NCBI GenBank assembly: GCA_946479125.1
Contig: CAMLET010000025.1
Span: forward strand, 1 to 13,839
DNA: 13,839 nt
DNA from: an uncultured Flavobacteriales bacterium
GTDB lineage: Bacteria > Bacteroidota > Bacteroidia > Flavobacteriales > Crocinitomicaceae
Reading direction: 5' to 3'
Made by a program: the position numbers and the translations under genes. Shown piece by piece: positions 7,377 to 13,839 of the stretch. The notes below the pieces were generated by a model. The model did not search any database and was not told the DNA's origin. It saw nothing but the letters and a program-made list of their open reading frames with translations. Each line of letters opens with the position of its first letter. Within the stretch, counting starts at the first letter, position 1.

Positions 7377-7403
7377 GACCACGAAGGCACAAAGGACACG
7401 AGG
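7377..7403. repeat. Putative dispersed repeat (GACCACGAAGGCACAAAGGA type)
   Basis: This 27-bp stretch in the purH/CNNM gap, reading GACCACGAAGGCACAAAGGA then CACGAGG, has a purine/CA composition unlike its AT-rich surroundings. It resembles a degenerate dispersed repeat that I recall in intergenic regions of many environmental Bacteroidota and other bacteria. Only one copy is in the window, so the repeat status cannot be shown here. Confidence 0.35.
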
Positions 7404-7461
7404 AATATTTCTTATTACGAAGACAGACTCAATGAATGACAAACGGATGATAAACTTCCAT

Positions 7462-7503
7462 TTTTGACTTTTGACTTTTGACTTTTGACTTTTGACTTTT
7501 GAC
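7462..7503. repeat. Tandem heptamer repeat, six copies of TTTTGAC
   Basis: Six perfect head-to-tail copies of TTTTGAC (7462-7468 through 7497-7503) are followed by TTTTT. The array ends 7 nt from the stop codon of the CNNM gene, on its 3' side. A perfect short-unit array like this is prone to slipped-strand length change. Because it is not between a promoter and a start codon, it would affect the mRNA 3' end rather than switch a gene on or off. Confidence 0.95.
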
Positions 7504-7510
7504 TTTTTAA

Positions 7511-8767
7511 TTATTTCAGTTCAACTTTAATAATCTCAATTTTACGTTCTGAAACGCTTTCGCAGATCAATTCAAAGCCTTCGATCTTAACAGCATCATG
7601 TTGGTCGGGAATGCTTTCAAGGTAATGAATGACCAATCCGCCAATAGTTTCATACGATTCCGATTCAGGAAGTTTTAAGTTATAGGTTCTATTGAGGTAA
7701 GAAATCTCGGCACGTGCTGAAAAACGATAATTGTTCTCGTCGATCTGTTCCTCCAGCCAATCTTCTTCATCATGTTCATCTTCAATTTCTCCGAAAATTT
7801 GTTCGATAACGTCTTCTATGGTTACAATTCCTGCAGTTCCACCGTATTCATCCACAATAACTGCGATACTTTGACGGGTTTTTGTAAACTTTTCCAACAG
7901 CTCTTTTCCAGGCATGGCTTCAGGAAAGAAGGAAATTGGTCTTAACAATTCTGTGAGCGTTTCGGGCTGCTTAAACAATTCGAAAGAGTGGATATAACCA
8001 ATAATATTGTCGAATGAATCTCTGTAAACCAAGATCTTAGACAAACGGGACTCAACCAATAAGGCATGAAGTTCAGCAATGTCGGCCTTGACATCGATCG
8101 CTACAATTTCCAATCGTGGAACCATGCAGTCACGCGCCTTGATGTTTGAGAAATCCAAAGCGTTTTGCAGGATTTGAATTTCATGACCCAAATCTTCGCT
8201 TTCCTCGATACGCTCGTTCATGTCGGCAACAAAGTGTTGCAAATCGGCTCTGGAAAAGACCTTTTCTGTTTGCGGAATCTTGACTCTAAGCAATTTCAAA
8301 AACGCGCCACTGATGCCCACAATAATTTTGGTTGGGAAAAAGAGAATCCAGTAAATCAACGCCATTGGAACCGCCCCAAACTTAAACAAGGTGTTTGGAT
8401 TGATCTGAAAAAGCACTTTTGGAAGAAACTCAGCCGTGGTAAGAACCACTAGTGTTGAGATAACAGTTTGTAGCAAGAGAACTGTAAAATCCCCGTGAAT
8501 GTGCCAGTTATTTCTAATGATTGGCTCCAGCAAATGAGCACTGTACATCCCAAAAACCACCAACCCAACATTATTGAGTAAAAGTAATGTGGCAAGGAAA
8601 TGTCCTTCGTTTTTATAGAAAAGTGCAAGTAATCGTCCGGAATATGAACCCTTGGAAATGTCCAGTTCGACTTTCAGTCTATTTGAAGAAACGTATGCAA
8701 TCTCCATTCCCGACGAAAACGCACAGAGAATAAGCATTGCAAGTATAATGACGACGGAAGGATCCAA
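7511..8767 (-). CDS. CNNM/CBS/CorC 'hemolysin-family' membrane protein
   Basis: A 418-aa inner-membrane protein of the CNNM (DUF21) plus CBS-pair plus CorC_HlyC family, linked to Mg2+/Co2+ export or homeostasis; 'hemolysin' is only a historical label. The N-terminal CNNM region (about 1-165) has hydrophobic segments near 4-17, 57-78, 95-112 and 131-150, with SSGMEIAYVSSNRLK (18-32) and TAEFLPK (111-117) as the family signature. The CBS pair (about 205-325) starts with ARDCMVPR (211-218) and ends with VIVDEYGGTAGIVTIEDVIE (303-322). The acidic IFGEIEDEHDEED and the CorC_HlyC domain (about 345-418, ETIGGLVIHYL) follow. The start must be the TTG at 8767 (MDPSVVIILA), since an in-frame TAG lies two codons upstream and the next Met is residue 11, inside the first helix. 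GldE of the gliding machinery is related, but nothing here specifically supports that name. Confidence 0.88.
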   Translation of the reverse strand: MDPSVVIILAMLILCAFSSGMEIAYVSSNRLKVELDISKGSYSGRLLALFYKNEGHFLATLLLLNNVGLVVFGMYSAHLLEPIIRNNWHIHGDFTVLLLQTVISTLVVLTTAEFLPKVLFQINPNTLFKFGAVPMALIYWILFFPTKIIVGISGAFLKLLRVKIPQTEKVFSRADLQHFVADMNERIEESEDLGHEIQILQNALDFSNIKARDCMVPRLEIVAIDVKADIAELHALLVESRLSKILVYRDSFDNIIGYIHSFELFKQPETLTELLRPISFFPEAMPGKELLEKFTKTRQSIAVIVDEYGGTAGIVTIEDVIEQIFGEIEDEHDEEDWLEEQIDENNYRFSARAEISYLNRTYNLKLPESESYETIGGLVIHYLESIPDQHDAVKIEGFELICESVSERKIEIIKVELK

Positions 8768-8816
8768 ATGCTAAATAATTGGAATGAAGATACAAAAAAG
8801 GTTCTAGTATAAAACA

Positions 8817-8844
8817 GTAAGGGCGAATGATGATTCGCCCTTAC
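8817..8844 (-). terminator. Perfect 12-bp hairpin after purD, probable terminator
   Basis: GTAAGGGCGAAT (8817-8828) pairs perfectly with ATTCGCCCTTAC (8833-8844) around a 4-nt loop, 26 nt after the purD stop codon. On the minus strand it is followed by TGTTTTATAC, a broken T tract, and on the plus strand by GTTATGTTTTT. It probably ends the purQD transcript. The GGGCGAAT...ATTCGCCC core also resembles dispersed REP-type repeats I recall from other genomes, so it may be a mobile palindrome serving as a terminator. Confidence 0.65.
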
Positions 8845-8870
8845 GTTATGTTTTTGAAGTAATAATCCTT

Positions 8871-10145
8871 CTACAGTACGTCCTGACCGATATCTTTTCG
8901 GTAGTAAGCGTTTTTGTAACTCAATTTATCAATGGATTCGTATGAACGAGAAAGTGCAATTTCCAGATTCTTCCCGTAAGAAGTAACTGCTAAAACACGT
9001 CCACCGTTTGTGGTAACAACAGGACCATCAGCGGCAGTTCCGGCATGGAAAACCAAGCTTTCCTGCACATTATGGAATCCTTCAATAATGTCGCCTTTTT
9101 TGTAATCTCCCGGATAACCACCAGCAACCATCATTACCGTACACGCCGTTCTTTCGTCGAACTGAACATCACATTCAGAAAGTGTATTCGTTGCAACACC
9201 TTCAAACAAGTCTAACAAATCCGATTTCAAACGCGGCATTACCACTTCTGTTTCCGGATCACCCATTCTACAGTTGTATTCAATAACGAAAGGTTCTCCT
9301 TTAACATTAATGATTCCAACGAAAATGAAGCCTTTGTATACAATTCCTTCAGCTTTCAATCCTTTAACTGTAGGAATGATGATTTGGTTTTCGATCTTAT
9401 CTTTGAACGTAGCGTCACAGAACGGAACTGGAGATATTGCTCCCATTCCACCTGTATTCAATCCAGTATCACCTTCACCAATACGTTTGTAATCTTTTGC
9501 TTCAGGAAGTACTTTGTAGCTGTCTCCGTCAGTTAAAACGAAAACAGAACACTCAATTCCTTTCAAGAATTGCTCGATTACCACTCGTGAAGAAGCATCA
9601 CCAAATTTAGCGTCAGCAAGCATGCTTTTTAATTCTGCTTTTGCCTCTTTCAAATCTTCAATGATCAACACTCCTTTTCCGGCAGCTAAACCGTCCGCTT
9701 TCAAAACGTAAGGTGCTTTCAGTTTCTCAAGAAAAGTATAACCTTCTTCAAGTGTATCTTTTGTAAACGTTGCGTATTTCGCTGTAGGAATATTGTGACG
9801 CGCCATAAATGCTTTAGCGAAATCCTTACTTCCTTCCAATTGAGCTGCAACTTTATTTGGTCCGATCACCGGAACCTTCTTCAATTGTTCATCAGCCAAA
9901 AAGAAGTCATGAATTCCATTCACCAACGGATCTTCTGGTCCAACAACAACTAAACGAATCTCGTTCTCAAGAACGAAACTCTTTATTTTTTCGAAATCAT
10001 TCACGCCCATTGGAACGTTTGTTCCGTGCTGACGTGTACCTGCATTACCTGGTGCAATATACAAATGCTCAAGGTGTGAACTTTGCGCTATTTTCCAAGC
10101 AATAGCATGCTCTCTTCCACCTGACCCCAATAGTAATACCTTCAT
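8871..10145 (-). CDS. purD: Phosphoribosylamine-glycine ligase (GAR synthetase)
   Basis: A full-length 424-aa PurD, a cytoplasmic ATP-grasp ligase joining phosphoribosylamine and glycine to form GAR, the second step of purine synthesis. In order: the N-terminal domain with MKVLLLGSGGREHAIAWK (1-18) and IAPGNAGT (30-37); VIGPNKVAAQLEGSK (93-107); the ATP-grasp glycine-rich loop LKADGLAAGKGV (148-159); GLNTGGMGAISP (228-239); the metal-binding signature IEYNCRMGDPETEVV (288-302); and the C-terminal domain with NGGRVLAVTSYG (380-391). All the expected motifs are intact. The start lies 1 nt after the purQ stop (TAG-A-ATG), so the two form an operon and are probably translationally coupled. Confidence 0.97.
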   Translation of the reverse strand: MKVLLLGSGGREHAIAWKIAQSSHLEHLYIAPGNAGTRQHGTNVPMGVNDFEKIKSFVLENEIRLVVVGPEDPLVNGIHDFFLADEQLKKVPVIGPNKVAAQLEGSKDFAKAFMARHNIPTAKYATFTKDTLEEGYTFLEKLKAPYVLKADGLAAGKGVLIIEDLKEAKAELKSMLADAKFGDASSRVVIEQFLKGIECSVFVLTDGDSYKVLPEAKDYKRIGEGDTGLNTGGMGAISPVPFCDATFKDKIENQIIIPTVKGLKAEGIVYKGFIFVGIINVKGEPFVIEYNCRMGDPETEVVMPRLKSDLLDLFEGVATNTLSECDVQFDERTACTVMMVAGGYPGDYKKGDIIEGFHNVQESLVFHAGTAADGPVVTTNGGRVLAVTSYGKNLEIALSRSYESIDKLSYKNAYYRKDIGQDVL

Positions 10146-10146
10146 T

Positions 10147-10833
10147 CTAGCAATATTTTAAAATAGATTCGAAAAAGCGTTTCCCGTCTTCGTTTGCCAG
10201 ATTTGCATCTGCAGCACGTTCTGGATGCGGCATCATTCCGAATACATTGCGTTTCGCATTACAAATTCCAGCAATGTTCAACAAAGATCCATTTGGATTT
10301 GCAAGATCAGAAACCTGACCTTCAGCATCTGCGTAATGGAACAATACCTGATCGTTATCAATAATTGATTTCATTGTATCCTCAGGAGCGTAAAAACGAC
10401 CTTCACCGTGAGCGATAGGAATTTTATATGCTTTCTCTAAATCTAAACCTTTTGTAATTGCAGTGTTTGACGTTGCAGGTTTCAGATAAACATTTTTACA
10501 GATAAACTTCTGCGTGTTGTTATGCAGCAAAGCACCCGGCAATAAACCTGACTCTGTAAGAATTTGGAATCCGTTACAAATTCCCATTACAAAACCACCT
10601 TTATCAGCATGATCCATTACAGAAGACATGATTGGCGACAATTTCGCAATTGCACCAGAGCGCAAATAATCACCGTAAGAGAATCCTCCTGGCAATACTA
10701 CAAAGTCTACATTTTTAAGATCTGAATCTTTGTGCCAAAGTCTCTCAACCTTTTGATTCATAACAGTTTCCAATACGTAAACCATGTCTTCGTCACAATT
10801 GGATCCCGGGAAGGTAACAACACCAAATTTCAT
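10147..10833 (-). CDS. purQ: FGAM synthase glutaminase subunit PurQ
   Basis: A 228-aa class I glutamine amidotransferase that releases ammonia from glutamine for the PurL subunit, which converts FGAR to FGAM. Seen in order: VVTFPGSNCDED (5-16), the oxyanion region VLPGGFSYGDYLRSG (46-60), the nucleophile elbow GICNGFQIL (84-92, catalytic C86), AHGEGRF (141-147), and the catalytic His/Glu in MPHPER (201-206; H203, E205). The length and motifs fit the stand-alone small PurQ, so a separate small PurL and PurS should be encoded elsewhere rather than the long fused PurL. It is the first gene of the purQ-purD operon and has the best promoter match in the window. Confidence 0.96.
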   Translation of the reverse strand: MKFGVVTFPGSNCDEDMVYVLETVMNQKVERLWHKDSDLKNVDFVVLPGGFSYGDYLRSGAIAKLSPIMSSVMDHADKGGFVMGICNGFQILTESGLLPGALLHNNTQKFICKNVYLKPATSNTAITKGLDLEKAYKIPIAHGEGRFYAPEDTMKSIIDNDQVLFHYADAEGQVSDLANPNGSLLNIAGICNAKRNVFGMMPHPERAADANLANEDGKRFFESILKYC

Positions 10834-10875
10834 TTGAATAAGTATAAGGACTTAATAGCCCGTTATTGATGCCCA

Positions 10876-10905
10876 CAAAGGTAGTCAAACCGTTAGTTGA
10901 ACCAA
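10876..10905 (-). promoter_or_regulatory. Bacteroidota-type promoter of purQD
   Basis: On the minus strand there is a TTG (10905-10903), a 19-nt spacer, then TACCTTTG (10883-10876). This matches both the -33 TTG and the -7 TAnnTTTG elements at the expected spacing. The -7 box ends 42 nt upstream of the purQ ATG. The -33 part lies inside the last codons of the DUF6427 gene, whose stop is at 10893, so the promoter overlaps the 3' end of the neighbouring gene. Confidence 0.75.
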
Positions 10906-11867
10906 CCAGCGTGGATGAAAAATTTAATAACAGCTAGTAAAAAAGTAAGGTAAAAGAAGCCTGAAGCCACCTGTTTCCAGAAAGAACTAATGAATGCGAA
11001 CGTGAATAAAAACCCTACTGGCACGAAAACCAGGTTGAACCATTCTACTTGTTGATAAAAAATAAGTTCCGCCACTCCAAATGCCAAAGTAGCAAGTACC
11101 ATAACCAACAAACTTCTATTGATCTTCTTGAAACGTATGGAACTTTTCTGCAAACGAATGCGAACACCAATTGAGCTCAACAATAAATAGATGACCAATA
11201 CCGAACCTGTAGCAATTAAAACTACTGTTTCATATTTTATATTAGAAGCTTCACGAAGAATTCGCAATCCAATAGCATGACCGGAAAACCACCAGAACAT
11301 TAGTCCGTTAAACACAATCAATGAAGTTCCCAAAAGCAATAAAACAAACTCCTTAAAGCCAATTGATTTATTCATTCGAACGGCAAGCCACAGAAAAGGC
11401 AGTAAAACAACAATTTGCGGAAGCAGAACAACGATTAATCCGAACAATAACGCAATGTTATAGATACGCGCACCGTTTCTTTCACCGTTTTCAAGCACAA
11501 ATAAGAGACGGTAAATACAGAGAAAAAGCAGGTGAACAATCAACAAAGCATCAAAGTTGTAGAAGCTTTGACTAAATGTCATAAACACTACGTAAAACAG
11601 CGAAGGTGCATAACTGTTCTTCTCTAAAAAGTCATGTTTATTAAAAAGGTAATTGAGTAAAACGGCATTCCCCAATATAAAAAGTGCGGATAAGCCTACA
11701 CTGAGCCAAACAGGAATGGCAGCAATTTTACCTAATAAACCAAGATTGATTATATCTGTTGGATTATGGTAATGAAAAGTGAGATTAAGAATAATGAACA
11801 GCGCCATTACCGGAAGTAACAAGAGTACCACCAGCGGCTGATTGCTCAAAAAAGGCCTTAATAACAT
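10893..11867 (-). CDS. DUF6427-family polytopic membrane protein
   Basis: A 324-aa integral membrane protein with about eight to ten hydrophobic segments (for example near 12-30, 45-75, 88-103, 106-124, 135-163, 172-195, 212-233, 250-270 and 275-320) and few charged residues between them. The pattern ARIYNIALLFGLIVVLLPQI followed by a short cytoplasmic KEFVLLLLG loop fits DUF6427, a Bacteroidota family of unknown function; I recall members near purD or pyrimidine-salvage genes in flavobacteria, in line with purQD lying just downstream. No catalytic motif is visible. The ATG at 11867 gives MLLRPFLSNQ before the first helix. A 20-bp palindrome lies just upstream. The family call is moderately sure; the role is unknown. 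Confidence 0.7.
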   Translation of the reverse strand: MLLRPFLSNQPLVVLLLLPVMALFIILNLTFHYHNPTDIINLGLLGKIAAIPVWLSVGLSALFILGNAVLLNYLFNKHDFLEKNSYAPSLFYVVFMTFSQSFYNFDALLIVHLLFLCIYRLLFVLENGERNGARIYNIALLFGLIVVLLPQIVVLLPFLWLAVRMNKSIGFKEFVLLLLGTSLIVFNGLMFWWFSGHAIGLRILREASNIKYETVVLIATGSVLVIYLLLSSIGVRIRLQKSSIRFKKINRSLLVMVLATLAFGVAELIFYQQVEWFNLVFVPVGFLFTFAFISSFWKQVASGFFYLTFLLAVIKFFIHAGWFN

Positions 11868-11877
11868 GTCACGAAGT

Positions 11878-11897
11878 TAATTACTAATTAGTAATTA
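11878..11897. promoter_or_regulatory. 20-bp perfect palindrome upstream of the DUF6427 gene
   Basis: TAATTACTAATTAGTAATTA is identical to its own reverse complement. It lies 10 nt upstream of the DUF6427 start codon. It could be an operator for a dimeric regulator or simply AT-rich symmetry. A terminator role is unlikely because the arms contain almost no G or C. Confidence 0.4.
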
Positions 11898-11921
11898 CTA
11901 AGTACGAATTGAAAAGAATGG

Positions 11922-11949
11922 CACTTTCCCGAAGTTTCGGGACTCAGTG
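11922..11949. repeat. Small GC-rich hairpin between the GNAT and DUF6427 genes
   Basis: TCCCGAA (11927-11933) and TTCGGGA (11936-11942) are inverted copies, with an outer CACT/AGTG pair (11922-11925, 11946-11949) extending the stem imperfectly. It lies 34-60 nt after the GNAT stop codon, where a terminator would be expected, but no continuous T tract follows on the minus strand (TGCCATTCTTTTC). It may be a weak terminator or a REP-like remnant. Confidence 0.45.
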
Positions 11950-11982
11950 ACCTTTCTTCAATTTTCAATTTTACATTTTCAA

Positions 11983-12423
11983 TTAGAAAAAGAATCGTCC
12001 GTTGATCCATTCAGGATCCAAAATCGCTTCGTGCTTTTTGTAGAATTTGATTGCGGGCTCGTTCCATTCCAACACCTGCCAATCCATTCGCTTTACGCCA
12101 AGTTCTTTGGCAATATCTACTACTTTGACAAACAGTTCGGAACCAATTCCTCCGCGTCTGTATTCTTCTTTCACATAGAAATCCTCGAGATACAAACAGC
12201 GACCTTTCCAGGTTGAATACGAAATAAAGTACAGCGCAAAACCAACCACCAAATTGTTTTCTTCAACTACAAGTGCATAACAAACTTTGTCCTGAAACAA
12301 ATCGATGTAAAGATTCTCTGGTGTGTTGATGACTGCATTAGGCTCACGCTCGTAAACGGCCAATTCAACAATTAAACCATGAATTGCAGTTTCATCGCCA
12401 GGTTTCGCTTCACGTATATGCAT
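11983..12423 (-). CDS. GNAT acetyltransferase, SSAT/thialysine-type
   Basis: A 146-aa single-domain cytoplasmic N-acetyltransferase that uses acetyl-CoA. The N-terminal IREAKPGDETAI (3-14) and VYEREPNAV (23-31) are typical of the spermidine/spermine acetyltransferase-like branch. STWKGRCLYLEDFYV (70-84) is the SSAT-type core strand. The acetyl-CoA motif EEYRRGGIGSEL (86-97) fits R/Q-x-x-G-x-G, and the C-terminal WNEPAIKFYKKHEA (120-133) is motif B. Substrates in this branch are polyamines or thialysine-like amines; which one applies cannot be told from the sequence. The start codon overlaps the sprA stop by 1 nt (TAATG at 12421-12425), so it is the last gene of a sprA transcript. That location does not by itself imply a secretion role. 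Confidence 0.9.
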   Translation of the reverse strand: MHIREAKPGDETAIHGLIVELAVYEREPNAVINTPENLYIDLFQDKVCYALVVEENNLVVGFALYFISYSTWKGRCLYLEDFYVKEEYRRGGIGSELFVKVVDIAKELGVKRMDWQVLEWNEPAIKFYKKHEAILDPEWINGRFFF

Positions 12424-13792
12424 TAGATACCGCCTAAGTTAAATCTTAAACGAATACCTGTGCTCAAGTTTCCTGTTGGGTAAGAAGTTTGAATCTTCGG
12501 CGTTGTAATTACCTGATCGTAATACAATTGAAGAATCAAATTATTCGTTACGTTGTAGTCAACAGAAGATTTGATTGAGATTACACGTTGTCCGGCAGTT
12601 GCCTGAGTTGTTCCTTCAACCACTTTACGAATTACTGTTAAGTTATCGCGGAATGTAAAGTCGAAACGAATGTTCAACGGATTCTCAGGTCGTGCTTGTT
12701 TGATTTTGAAAGGGAAACGTACTTTTTCAAATTTGTATCCTGTTCCAATCACGATCTCGTTTCCAAGAACTTCAGTTACCTGATTGTTATTCAACGATAA
12801 AGTTGCAGAACGGTCTTTCTTGATCTCAAACTTCGTGATCAAACCTTGCTTCTTGATATTCCATGTTGCATCGAAACCGATCAATGGAGAGAAACGTTCT
12901 GTAATTGTAACAGCTTGAACATTGTTTCCAGCGATGAAGTTGTCGTTCAAATCACGTGCATTATAGTTTCCGTTTGCATCCACAGTTGAGTTCAAATTCG
13001 ATTGAACACCTGCCATACTAACCGTTGATGAATAACCATGACGAACTACGAAGTTTTTCACACGATCTTTCATGAAAGGGAACTTTGTTAATCCATTGTA
13101 GTTAATTGTCCAGTTTGGCAATGGTAAAGAAGAGAATGGATTCACCGAACGCTGAGTCACACTGCTTGAAGTATAAGAAGATAAGAACGATCCGATCAAT
13201 ACATCTTGTTGTGTTTGACCGTATCCGCTTGCATAATCACCAACTGTTCCAACAGAGTTCGCGTTTCTTACTCCGAAATACTGAGAAACTTCTTTAGACC
13301 TTTCGATCATTCTGTCGAAGTTACCTGAAGCATAACCCTGACCTAATTTCTCAAATGCAGTTCCGATAGAAATAGTTGAATACGTCAACGTTGAAGTTCT
13401 ATACAAACTTTGCGATTCGAACTGCTGTGTATCGTCATTGAAACGGAAGAAATCGTTTGTATTCTGAGTTTCATTTCTGTTCAATGAAAGATCGATAGTT
13501 AAATCCTTGATTGGCTCCAATGTTCCTCTTCCGGTAATTGTTTGAGAATGCGTCACCGTGTGTTGACGGTTAATTGCTGAATTTTGCACCAACCAATCAT
13601 TCGACGCAGCAAGTTCACCAATGTGGTATCCGTTCTCGCGACCAAATACTGAGTAAGATTGCTGACCAAACAAGAATCCTGCGAAACCACCATCAAATGA
13701 CGGGTTCAATCCTAAAACTCTACTTTGCTGGTTGTAACCAGGCAACAATGTTCCATCTGTTTGAGCGTAAGTTCCGGAAAGCGTACGTACTG
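12423..13792 (-). CDS. sprA: SprA, T9SS outer-membrane translocon, C-terminal fragment
   Basis: The C-terminal ~456 codons of a very large beta-barrel protein; the 5' part is lost at the contig edge. SprA forms the giant pore through which type IX secretion cargo crosses the outer membrane. The frame is open without interruption through 13792 (upstream of the Leu-Pro-Gly-Tyr segment it reads RTLSGTYAQTDGTLLPGY), so this is not a separate gene starting at the TTG at 13748. The sequence is rich in alternating beta strands and Asn/Ser/Thr turns. Typical SprA segments include NWTINYNGLTKFP near the middle, SLNRNETQNTN, and a last barrel strand with FPTG-like YPTGNLSTGIRLRFNL. The gene stops with TAA at 12423-12425, overlapping the GNAT start. 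The codon at 13791-13793 is already contaminated by adapter. Confidence 0.88.
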
Positions 13793-13839
13793 AGATCGGA
13801 AGAGCGTCGTGTAGGGAAAGAGTGTAGATCTCGGTGGTC
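13793..13839. other. Illumina TruSeq adapter sequence (artefact)
   Basis: From AGATCGGAAGAGCGTCGTGT onward, all 47 terminal bases match the reverse complement of the Illumina TruSeq universal (read 2 read-through) adapter, continuing through GTAGATCTCGGTGGTC. This is library sequence left at the contig end and not part of the genome. Any protein translated across 13793 is wrong from that point. Confidence 0.98.

Noticed and set aside
7462..7503. Regular repeat array considered as a CRISPR
   Set aside because: The unit is 7 bp with no spacers between copies, and no cas genes are nearby. It is a simple tandem repeat.
7254..7510. Purine riboswitch or other structured leader upstream of purH
   Set aside because: No conserved riboswitch core or paired-stem arrangement is visible; the stretch holds a -7 box and two kinds of repeats.
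8165..8452. Plus-strand 95-codon frame inside the CNNM gene
   Set aside because: It is fully antisense to a well-supported domain-rich coding region and has no motif, so it is a shadow frame.
7511..8767. Naming the CNNM/CBS/CorC protein GldE
   Set aside because: GldE belongs to the same superfamily, but there are no gliding genes beside it and no GldE-specific feature could be recognised.
12423..13748. Treating the sprA region as a complete 441-aa protein starting at a TTG
   Set aside because: The frame stays open upstream of 13748 to the adapter junction, and the residues continue SprA-like sequence. It is a truncated large gene.

Overview
This window looks like one end of an assembled contig from a member of the Bacteroidota, most likely Flavobacteriales and plausibly a Crocinitomicaceae/Fluviicola-like bacterium. 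The reasons are a SprA-type T9SS translocon protein, secreted proteins ending in a short T9SS-like tail, a DUF6427 membrane protein, the purH-to-mreB neighbourhood, low-to-moderate GC, TAnnTTTG-type promoter boxes and almost no Shine-Dalgarno signals. The family and genus placement is inference. The last 47 bases (13793-13839) are not biological: they match the Illumina TruSeq universal adapter in reverse complement.

Layout. On the plus strand there is only the 3' end of nuoN (1-203) and its terminator. Everything else is on the minus strand. Read in the direction of transcription (right to left), the genes are: the C-terminal part of sprA (cut by the adapter), a GNAT acetyltransferase overlapping it by 1 nt, a DUF6427 membrane protein, purQ-purD (1 nt apart, with a well-formed promoter), a CNNM/CBS/CorC 'hemolysin-family' membrane protein, purH, two tandem paralogous secreted proteins, mreB, and a two-gene signalling unit (an STAS-like DUF7793-type protein overlapping a soluble HisKA_2 histidine kinase).

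How the genes relate. PurQ, PurD and PurH are three steps of de novo IMP synthesis. SprA is the outer-membrane pore of the type IX secretion system, and the two paralogs (4262-5488, 2847-4076) look like possible cargo: signal peptide, Cys-rich middle domain, FN3-like domain, short C-terminal tail. They sit between purH and mreB, which are usually adjacent in Bacteroidota. Here mreB ends at a strong terminator with no mreC after it. The STAS/kinase pair is probably a stress or signalling module with no transmembrane input.

Non-coding structure is rich for so short a window. There are rho-independent terminators after nuoN, mreB, paralog B and purH, a perfect 12-bp hairpin after purD, and a 28-bp imperfect inverted repeat of REP type between the convergent nuoN and kinase genes. 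There is also a six-copy TTTTGAC tandem repeat beside the CNNM gene stop codon, a 20-bp perfect palindrome upstream of the DUF6427 gene, and several -7 boxes. No RNA genes, CRISPR arrays, transposases or phage genes are visible. No gap between genes exceeds 300 bases. I do not see a wholly new defence or catalytic system. The most unusual biology is the duplicated secreted-protein pair and the STAS/HisKA_2 pair.
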